Below, in pieces: positions 6,649 to 11,817 of a stretch of 16,289 nt of DNA. Origin of the DNA: Solirubrobacteraceae bacterium (GTDB lineage: Bacteria > Actinomycetota > Thermoleophilia > Solirubrobacterales > Solirubrobacteraceae); assembly GCA_030038955.1 (NCBI GenBank), contig JASHQV010000152.1, positions 1-16,289 on the forward strand, given 5' to 3'. The first letter of the stretch is position 1. Every line of letters begins with the position of its first letter. The notes under the pieces are model-generated. The model was given only the letters and a program-made list of their open reading frames with translations. It was not told the DNA's origin and ran no database searches. The translations under genes and the position numbers were made by a program.

Positions 6649-8847
6649 TCAGGCAAGCGCGATGTCGGCCGTGTTCTGCAGCTGCTGGAGGTAATCGTCG
6701 TTCGAGCTCTCGCCCCACAGGCGGCGCTCGCGGATGAACGGCAGCGGCATCTCCGGGTGCGGCGAGTCGATCTCGCGGGCAAGCCGGTGGCCGTCGAAGA
6801 TCGAGTCGACGATCATCCGCGGCGCTGAGGCGTCGCCGATCACGTAGACGGCCTCGATCCCCTCGCCTTCGAGGCGCCCCTTGTCGGCCTTCAGCGACCG
6901 GTAGAGCTCGTCGTTGGAGAGCCGCGCCGTGCACAGCACGACAGAGTCGACCTCGAACCGGTGCTTGTGCGCGGGGTTCCAGATGTTGTAAGCGTGACAG
7001 ACGCCGGGCTCGATCTTCTCGATCATCGTGTACACGTGGATGTCGACGCCGAGGCGGTGGAGGTCACGGTGCAGCATCGGGCCTTCGAGCGTGTACTCCA
7101 TGTAGGAGGCGATCTCCTTGGCCTGGGTGACGAGCGTGACCTCGTGACCCTCGCCCGCGAGCTTCTGCGCGACCGACGCGCCCATGAAGTACGCCTCGTT
7201 CTCAAGCACCAGCACGCGCTTGCCGATCGGCTTGTTGCCGCTGACGACCTCGTCGGGGGTGAGCTGCCACTCCAGCGACGCGTCGGCGCCCTCGATCGGC
7301 GTATGCGTGCACGCGTTCAGGCCGTCGGTCGCGAACCGGCAGCCGGTCGCGACGATCACGATCTCGGCGCCGTACTCGAACACCTGATCGGCGCTCAGCT
7401 GCGAGCCCGTGTGCAGCTCGACGTTGCGCAGCTTGTCGAGCTGGATCTGACGGTAGTTGACGATCCGCTTCCACTCACCCAGACCGCGCGCGTCGCCGCG
7501 CGCCAGGTTGGGCTTGCCGTCGGAGTGGCCGAGCAGCGAGATCCAGTTCACGCAGCCGCCGATCTCCTTGCCTGCATCGACCAGATGCACGGCTGACATC
7601 TGGCGCTTCCCGAGCACCATCGCGCATTCCATTCCGGCCGGGCCGGCGCCGATCACGAGCACGCTCTTGTCGCGGTTGGCGGCGGGATGGAACTTCTCCG
7701 GGTGCCAGCCGCGGCGGTACTCCTCGCCGGCGGTCGCGTTCTGCGTACAGACCAGCGGTGGGCCACCGATCTCCCACCGGGAGATGCACTGGTTGCAGCC
7801 GATGCACTCGCGGATGTCGTCGAGCCGCCCTTCGTCGATCTTGGCCGGCAGGAACGGGTCGGAGATCGACGGGCGGGCAGCGCCGATGATGTCGAACTGG
7901 CCCGAGCGGATGATCGCCACCATCGTGTCCGGGTTGGTCACGCGGCCGACGCCGACGACCGGCTTGCTGGTGTGGTTGCCAGGCTTGATCTGGCCGCTGA
8001 AGGGCTTCTCGTGGTTCTCCTCGAAGAACCGCGACGGGCCTGCGTTCTGACCCCACTCGGCGATGTCGCCGACGGTGAAGTCCCAGACGTCGACGACGTC
8101 GTCGCAGTACTCGACGAACCGCGCGCCCTCCTTGTCGTACTCGATCGAGATCGGCCCGAGCAGGTGGTCGACGGCGAAGCGCGAGGCGATCGCGCAGTCG
8201 TCGCCGACGGCCTCGCGCACCTTGACCAGCGTCTCGCGCCAGAAGCGCGCGCGGTTCTCGAACGAGCCGCCGTACTCGTCGGTGCGGCGGTTGTAGTACG
8301 GCGACAGGAACTGGAACGGCAGGTAGGCGTGAGCGCCGTAGACGTAGACGATGTCGAAGCCGGCCTGGCGCGCGCGGATCGCCGCGTCCACGTACATCTG
8401 CTGGAGCGTTGCGATGTCGTCGCGGTCGCTGTAGCGCGGGAAGATGTTGAGCTCGTAGTCAGACGCGATCTGCGAGGGCCCGCGAGGAGTCGCGCGCGAC
8501 TCCATGCATGGCGCGTGTGGGCCGCCGTACCATAGTTCGATCCCGGCCAGCGCACCGAACTGGTGCAGGCGATCGCACATCGCCGCGAGGTTGCGCACGT
8601 CGCCCTCGTCCCAGATCCGCGCCGACACGCGCGAGGTGTCGTCGGACTCGGGGTGGATCGAGCAGTACTCGGTGCAGATCGCCCCCCAGCCGCCCTCGGC
8701 CTTCATGCCGCGGTGATAGGCCTGCATCCCCGGCTTCTCCGAGCCGGCACCGATGCAATGCGGCACCTGGTAGAAGCGGTTCTTGAGCGTCTTCGGGCCG
8801 AGCTGGATCGGCTCGAACAGGATGTCGTACTTGGGATCGCGGGCCAC
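6649..8847 (-). CDS. tmd: Trimethylamine-dehydrogenase family FMN/4Fe-4S flavoprotein (amine N-demethylase)
   Basis: The 732 residues start at GTG 8845-8847, with AGGAGG 9-10 nt upstream. From memory, the sequence aligns closely with Methylophilus TMADH (family numbering in brackets): VPHCIGAG with Cys31 [C30], the covalent FMN site; Tyr61 [Y60], Trp265 [W264] and Trp358 [W355], the aromatic bowl that binds the alkylammonium; Tyr170 [Y169], His173 [H172] and Arg223 [R222]; and Fe-S cysteines 348, 351, 354 and 367. A Rossmann domain (VLVIGAGPAGMECA, 396-409) and a second nucleotide fold follow. TMADH oxidises trimethylamine to dimethylamine and formaldehyde, reducing ETF. Odd points are Asn268 for the triad Asp [D267], Glu347 for V344, Arg461 for Y442, about 14 extra residues at 432-459, and a shorter C-terminal region. 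A related methylated substrate is possible. It is the first gene of the operon, with etf and dgcB-like genes downstream. Confidence 0.93.
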   Translation of the reverse strand: MARDPKYDILFEPIQLGPKTLKNRFYQVPHCIGAGSEKPGMQAYHRGMKAEGGWGAICTEYCSIHPESDDTSRVSARIWDEGDVRNLAAMCDRLHQFGALAGIELWYGGPHAPCMESRATPRGPSQIASDYELNIFPRYSDRDDIATLQQMYVDAAIRARQAGFDIVYVYGAHAYLPFQFLSPYYNRRTDEYGGSFENRARFWRETLVKVREAVGDDCAIASRFAVDHLLGPISIEYDKEGARFVEYCDDVVDVWDFTVGDIAEWGQNAGPSRFFEENHEKPFSGQIKPGNHTSKPVVGVGRVTNPDTMVAIIRSGQFDIIGAARPSISDPFLPAKIDEGRLDDIRECIGCNQCISRWEIGGPPLVCTQNATAGEEYRRGWHPEKFHPAANRDKSVLVIGAGPAGMECAMVLGKRQMSAVHLVDAGKEIGGCVNWISLLGHSDGKPNLARGDARGLGEWKRIVNYRQIQLDKLRNVELHTGSQLSADQVFEYGAEIVIVATGCRFATDGLNACTHTPIEGADASLEWQLTPDEVVSGNKPIGKRVLVLENEAYFMGASVAQKLAGEGHEVTLVTQAKEIASYMEYTLEGPMLHRDLHRLGVDIHVYTMIEKIEPGVCHAYNIWNPAHKHRFEVDSVVLCTARLSNDELYRSLKADKGRLEGEGIEAVYVIGDASAPRMIVDSIFDGHRLAREIDSPHPEMPLPFIRERRLWGESSNDDYLQQLQNTADIALA

Positions 8848-8853
8848 GGGACT

Positions 8854-8859
8854 CTCCTC
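8854..8859 (-). promoter_or_regulatory. Strong Shine-Dalgarno of the TMADH-like gene
   Basis: On the minus strand AGGAGGAG lies just upstream of the GTG at 8847 and directly abuts the 20-bp tandem repeat. It fixes the GTG as the start, giving VARDPKYDILFEP, which matches the mature N-terminus of TMADH. Confidence 0.8.
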
Positions 8860-8861
8860 CT

Positions 8862-8901
8862 GTAACGCCTCAGATGTTTTGGTAACGCCTCAGATGGTTT
8901 G
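8862..8901. repeat. Tandem direct repeat of 20 bp, two copies
   Basis: GTAACGCCTCAGATGTTTTG (8862-8881) is followed at once by a second copy (8882-8901) that differs only at one base, T to G. The repeat lies in the leader of the TMADH-like operon and ends at its ribosome binding site. A 20-bp period is close to two helical turns, so two copies of a regulator could bind on the same face. An RNA-level role near the start codon, or recent slippage, are alternatives. Confidence 0.9.
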
Positions 8902-8906
8902 AACAA

Positions 8907-8924
8907 ATACGTATACCGATACCG
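8907..8924. promoter_or_regulatory. Candidate operator/promoter upstream of the TMADH-like operon
   Basis: This A/T-rich stretch holds the palindrome ATACGTAT (8907-8914), the overlapping GTATAC (8911-8916), and on the minus strand a tandem CGGTAT-CGGTAT (8913-8924). A small CCGC-TCTC-GCGG hairpin sits beside it (8922-8933). It is the only plausible promoter area in the 94-nt gap before the operon, but I found no convincing -35/-10 pair at 16-18 nt spacing. Confidence 0.35.
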
Positions 8925-8941
8925 CTCTCGCGGGAGTTGTA

Positions 8942-9517
8942 TCAGCTTGAACCGGCGCCGGGTGGTGCGATCCACACCAGACACGGGGCGCGGCGACGCA
9001 CGCGCGCGGCGGCCAGCCGGCGCAGCCAGCGAGGCGTGCGGCGGGCATCCGGCCCGAGCACCAGCAGCCCGGCGTCGCGCTCGCGCGCGAGCTCGAGCAT
9101 CGCCTGCAGGGGGCGGCGGCTGGAGATGCGCAGCAGCTCGGTCGCGACGCCCTCATCGGTGGCGCGCCGGGCGGTGGCGCGAACCGCGTCGCGAGCCTCC
9201 TCGTGCGGCAGCGTCGCGTACTCGCGCGCGAGCATGATCGTCGCGGGGTAGGGAGGGAGCGTCAGCAGGTTGGCGATGATCAGCGTCGCACCGGTTTCGC
9301 ATGCGGCGTCGATCGCCAAGCGCTCGGCCGTAGGATCGATCTGCACCGACAGCGTCGCCAGCAGCACCGGCCGCGGCCGCGAGGAGAGCGGGGCGAACGG
9401 CTGTGGCGCGGCAGGCTCACGCGTGGCAAGCTGATCCCGGGCGCCGGGCGACGACCCGGGCGTCGCGCCTGAGGAGCCCGGTGAGAGCAGCTGCGACTTG
9501 CCGCCGTGGCCGAACAT
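8942..9517 (-). CDS. Universal-stress-protein-like (UspA fold) protein with degenerate nucleotide loop
   Basis: The 191-residue product has a Ser/Pro/Gly-rich N-terminal extension (1-47), then a UspA-like alpha/beta domain. It begins RPVLLATLSVQIDPTAERLAIDAA and ends DAGLLVLGPDARRTPRWL followed by RRRAPCLVWI. The order of strands and the terminal APCxV motif fit the family. The usual ATP loop, G-x2-G-x9-G-S/T, is not preserved: only Gly155 remains, and Ala/Arg residues fill the other sites. The early Asp of typical members is also absent. It would be a non-ATP-binding type, if the family call is right. The ATG at 9515-9517 lacks a Shine-Dalgarno sequence; a TAGAAT box 12 nt upstream would allow a nearly leaderless message. 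A later start nearer the domain is possible. It precedes the demethylase operon by 94 nt on the same strand. Confidence 0.72.
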   Translation of the reverse strand: MFGHGGKSQLLSPGSSGATPGSSPGARDQLATREPAAPQPFAPLSSRPRPVLLATLSVQIDPTAERLAIDAACETGATLIIANLLTLPPYPATIMLAREYATLPHEEARDAVRATARRATDEGVATELLRISSRRPLQAMLELARERDAGLLVLGPDARRTPRWLRRLAAARVRRRAPCLVWIAPPGAGSS

Positions 9518-9596
9518 GTCGACGGCGCGATTCTAGATCGTTCGCAGCCGCTCGCGGCCGTCGGTATCGGGCTGCCCGTCGATCGTGGCTGACCCG

Positions 9597-9625
9597 TTGA
9601 CCGACTTTGTACAAAGTGGTATAAA
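9597..9625 (+). promoter_or_regulatory. Near-consensus housekeeping-type promoter of the permease gene
   Basis: TTGACC (9597-9602) and TATAAA (9620-9625) are separated by exactly 17 bases, matching the vegetative sigma-factor promoter pattern well. The pair points at the permease gene, whose start is about 50 nt downstream of the -10 box. It lies in the 161-nt gap between divergent genes. The spacer carries a perfect palindrome, so the promoter is probably controlled. Confidence 0.72.
9604..9617. promoter_or_regulatory. Perfect 14-bp palindrome in the promoter spacer, probable operator
   Basis: ACTTTGTACAAAGT is its own reverse complement and fills most of the 17-nt spacer between the -35 and -10 boxes. 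A dimeric regulator (TetR, GntR or MarR type) bound here would block RNA polymerase. No regulator gene is present in the window. Confidence 0.65.
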
Positions 9626-9664
9626 CCCGCGCCAGACCGTGATGGCCGCATCGACGGCGGACAC

Positions 9665-9670
9665 AGGAGG
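9665..9670 (+). promoter_or_regulatory. Shine-Dalgarno fixing the GTG start of the permease
   Basis: AGGAGG lies 8 nt before GTG 9679-9681. This supports the GTG rather than any later ATG as the start. Confidence 0.8.
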
Positions 9671-9678
9671 AGAGGCGA

Positions 9679-11178
9679 GTGGCTGAAGCGACCGTCGAGG
9701 AGGTGCACCTCCTCAAGACGCTGCGATGGTGGGACGGATTCATCATCGCCCTCTGCAATCCCGGGTTCCTGCTCGGCAGCCTCGGGTACACGCTCGGGAT
9801 CTTCGGGACGATCGGCTCGCTGGTCCTGTGGGGGGCGTCGGCCTCCATCGGGATGCTGCAGGCGTGGATCTACTCCGAGCCGGCGACGATGTTCGGGCAC
9901 CGCAGCGGCGGCATCTCCCTGTACGCGCACGAGGGCTGGCGGCGCTACAGCACGTTCGTCGGCCCGCTGTCGGCGTTCGGCTACTGGATCGGCTGGTCGG
10001 TCGTGCTCTCGATCTTCGGCAAGATCATGGGCGACCTGATCGTCAGCCAGTGGTTCCCGACCGCGAATCAGCACATCCTCACGATCGGCTCGAACCCCGT
10101 CGGCGTCAGCGACTTCATCGGGATCGGAATGATCATCATCGTGTGGGCGTTCAACATCGTCGGCGTGCGCCCCGCGATGTGGTTCAGCTACGTGGTCGCG
10201 GTGCTGCTGATGATCCCGCTGGCGCTGATGACGTTCGGCGGCTACTTCGCCGGCGTCTGGCACCACGCCAACGTGCACGCCACCTTCACCGGGCCGTGGG
10301 GAGGGATCAAGCTGGCGCTCGTCTACATGTTCGTGCTCGCCTGGTCGGCGTACGGCACCGAGGTGACGGCGACCTTCGCACCTGAGTTCCACGACACGAA
10401 AGCGGACACGCACCGCGCGCTGCGCAGCTCGGCGGCGTTCATGCTGATGATCTGCGTGCTGCTGCCGCTCGGCCTCGGCGGCGTCACCGGCGCGGTCCCG
10501 GCGGCCACAGCCGAGGGGCAGTTCTACACGCAGGCGATGTCGACGATCGCCGGCCACACCGCCGCCGGGTTCTTCACCGCCTGCATCTGCGGCAGCCTGG
10601 CGCTGTCGATGATGTCCTCGACGGCGGACGCTGGCCGCGCGCTGTTCGGGATCTCCCGCGCCGGCATGACGATCAAGCAGTTCGGCGTGCTCAACCGCTT
10701 CCACGTGCCGGCGCGCGCGATGACGATGGACCTCGTCGTCAACGTCTGCCTGGTGCTGTTCATCACCTCCAACCTGGCGATCCTGTACATGAGCAACATC
10801 GGCTACGTCCTCTGCCACGTGTTTGCGCTGAGCGGCTTCCTGCTGTTGCGCAGGGATCGGCCGAACTGGCCGCGCCCGATCAAGGTGGCCAGTGGCTGGG
10901 TCGGCGTCGCCGCCGTGCTGCTCGTCCTCAACGCGCTGTTCTTCGTCGTTGGCGCGTTCGCGCCGCATCTGAACGGCTACGGCAACTGGACCGACTTCGG
11001 CATCGGCATGGGCATCCTCGTCGGCTCGCTGCTGCTGTTCGTCTTCCGAAGGGTGGTGCAGGACGGCGAGGGCGTGCACTTCCGCGAGGACACGCCGGCG
11101 GTGCCGAGCGCAAGCGAGCTGGCGGAGCTGGGGCTGCCCGCTGCAGCCGGGGAGCCCGCTGTGGCCACTACCGTCTGA
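9679..11178 (+). CDS. APC-superfamily amino acid/amine permease
   Basis: The 499-residue product is strongly hydrophobic, with about 12 membrane segments. It opens with WWDGFIIALCNPGFLLGSLGY, the glycine-rich first span typical of amino acid-polyamine-organocation carriers, and continues with GPLSAFGYWIGWSVVLS, DFIGIGMIIIVWAFNIVG, ALVYMFVLAWSAYGTEV and MMSSTADAGRALFGISRAG. The last motif is the family's conserved cytoplasmic loop after span 8. The C-terminal 45 residues are soluble and acidic. The GTG start has AGGAGG 8 nt upstream and a strong promoter further up. It is divergent from the USP and demethylase operon, which suggests that it imports that operon's substrate, perhaps a methylated or zwitterionic amine. 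The sequence alone does not fix specificity. It ends three bases from the convergent zinc-ribbon gene. Confidence 0.92.
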   Translation: MAEATVEEVHLLKTLRWWDGFIIALCNPGFLLGSLGYTLGIFGTIGSLVLWGASASIGMLQAWIYSEPATMFGHRSGGISLYAHEGWRRYSTFVGPLSAFGYWIGWSVVLSIFGKIMGDLIVSQWFPTANQHILTIGSNPVGVSDFIGIGMIIIVWAFNIVGVRPAMWFSYVVAVLLMIPLALMTFGGYFAGVWHHANVHATFTGPWGGIKLALVYMFVLAWSAYGTEVTATFAPEFHDTKADTHRALRSSAAFMLMICVLLPLGLGGVTGAVPAATAEGQFYTQAMSTIAGHTAAGFFTACICGSLALSMMSSTADAGRALFGISRAGMTIKQFGVLNRFHVPARAMTMDLVVNVCLVLFITSNLAILYMSNIGYVLCHVFALSGFLLLRRDRPNWPRPIKVASGWVGVAAVLLVLNALFFVVGAFAPHLNGYGNWTDFGIGMGILVGSLLLFVFRRVVQDGEGVHFREDTPAVPSASELAELGLPAAAGEPAVATTV

Positions 11179-11203
11179 AGCTCACTTCTCCGGCTTGAGC
11201 TTC
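11177..11203. other. Small inverted repeat spanning two convergent stop codons
   Basis: GAAGCTC (11177-11183) and GAGCTTC (11197-11203) pair across 13 bases and include parts of both the permease TGA and the zinc-ribbon gene's TGA. There are no T-runs. It might slow polymerases from both sides where the genes end only 3 nt apart. Confidence 0.3.
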
Positions 11204-11598
11204 CAGGTCGGCCGGTCGCCCAGCTCGCGTCGGTAGCGGCGGCGGTACAGCGGGCGCGCGAACATGCCCCAGGCGGAGATCGCGAACGCCGCCAGGATCA
11301 GCCCGCCGAACGCCTTGCCGACGACGATGAACGCCACCACGCAGACGAACACGACCGACGCGATCAGCAGCGGCAGCCGCCGCACGCGGATCGCCGCCGC
11401 GCGGATCGCGGCGTACTCCTCGAGCGGGATTCGCAACGTGTTCCAGCGCCTGCCGCAGCGCTCGCAGCGCCACTGCTCGCCGTAGCGCAGCGACCGACGC
11501 TGGCCGCACTCGCAGGTGATCGTGATCGGCGGCCCCTTGCGGATCGAACGAGGGAGCTTGTCCGCATCGGACTGCACGGACGCAGTGTAGGGGCGCAC
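11182..11598 (-). CDS. Small zinc-ribbon protein with two membrane spans
   Basis: The product is 138 residues if GTG 11596-11598 is the start. A compact zinc ribbon, CECG (29-32) then CERCG (45-49), is followed by a basic linker and two hydrophobic segments (about 76-94 and 97-113). The tail is Arg/Lys-rich. The order suggests a cytoplasmic metal-binding head anchored in the membrane. I do not recognise a named family. The GTG lies inside the left arm of the 160-nt inverted repeat and has no Shine-Dalgarno sequence. AATAAT ends six bases before it on the coding strand, so a leaderless message is possible. A second GTG at codon 8 is an alternative start. It converges on the permease with only 3 nt between stop codons. 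Confidence 0.72.
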   Translation of the reverse strand: MRPYTASVQSDADKLPRSIRKGPPITITCECGQRRSLRYGEQWRCERCGRRWNTLRIPLEEYAAIRAAAIRVRRLPLLIASVVFVCVVAFIVVGKAFGGLILAAFAISAWGMFARPLYRRRYRRELGDRPTWKLKPEK

Positions 11599-11749
11599 GC
11601 AAGAATTATTGACGTCTTTGACGGCGTCCGGACGTGCCTGACGGGAGGCCGTGACGCCGCCGTACCACCAGTACGTCTTGTGTCACGGCCTCCCGTCAAA
11701 CACGCCCAGTCACTCGTCAAAGCCTGCCACTCATTCTTGCGTGCGCCCC
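11590..11749. repeat. 160-nt nested inverted repeat, MITE-like element or giant hairpin
   Basis: Four pairs of complementary blocks share one dyad axis near 11669. The outer pair is GGGGCGCACGCAAGAAT (11590-11606) with its perfect complement at 11733-11749. CTTTGACG (11616-11623) pairs with 11715-11722. TGACGGGAGGCCGTGAC (11639-11655) pairs perfectly with 11682-11698. CGTAC (11661-11665) pairs with GTACG (11671-11675). The motif TTGACG recurs inside. It fills most of the 204-nt non-coding stretch 11599-11802 between the zinc-ribbon and amine oxidase genes. No transposase is encoded and no target-site duplication is evident. It could be a non-autonomous mobile element, a structured RNA, or a strong terminator for the amine oxidase operon. 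Confidence 0.85.
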
Positions 11750-11786
11750 AGATGTCAGATCCGTGCCACAAGGCGCGCGCTGATAG

Positions 11787-11817
11787 CCGCTGAGCGCAGG
11801 CGCTACCCGCTGAGCGC
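11787..11817. repeat. Direct repeat CCGCTGAGCGC at 20-bp spacing across the amine oxidase stop
   Basis: CCGCTGAGCGC occurs at 11787-11797 and again at 11807-11817. The second copy encodes the last residues (ALSG) of the amine oxidase, and the first lies past its stop. Partial similarity in between suggests an old 20-bp tandem duplication. Confidence 0.5.

Noticed and set aside
6603..6782. N-terminal extension of the etfB frame by 60 codons
   Set aside because: The extra residues overlap the end of the TMADH-like gene and are Arg/Ser/Thr-rich. EtfB proteins begin at the VRIVVCV segment.
8848..8941. A riboswitch in the leader of the demethylase operon
   Set aside because: The leader is under 95 nt and dominated by the tandem repeat and small palindromes. 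I see no glycine- or THF-riboswitch-like core.
9604..9620. Similarity of the operator to a recombination-cloning attB2 core (TTGTACAAAGTGGT)
   Set aside because: The match is short and sits in a natural promoter between native genes, with no vector sequence around it. Coincidence is more likely than an engineered site.
9280..11079. A 599-codon open frame on the minus strand opposite the permease
   Set aside because: Its translation is rich in His, Asp, Glu, Gln, Arg and Ala without domain structure, as expected for the antisense of a high-GC gene. The permease frame has clear membrane spans, a Shine-Dalgarno sequence and a promoter.
11590..11749. Reading the nested inverted repeat as a CRISPR repeat or a complete insertion sequence
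   Set aside because: There are no regularly spaced direct repeats, no transposase frame of credible quality inside it, and no clear target-site duplication.
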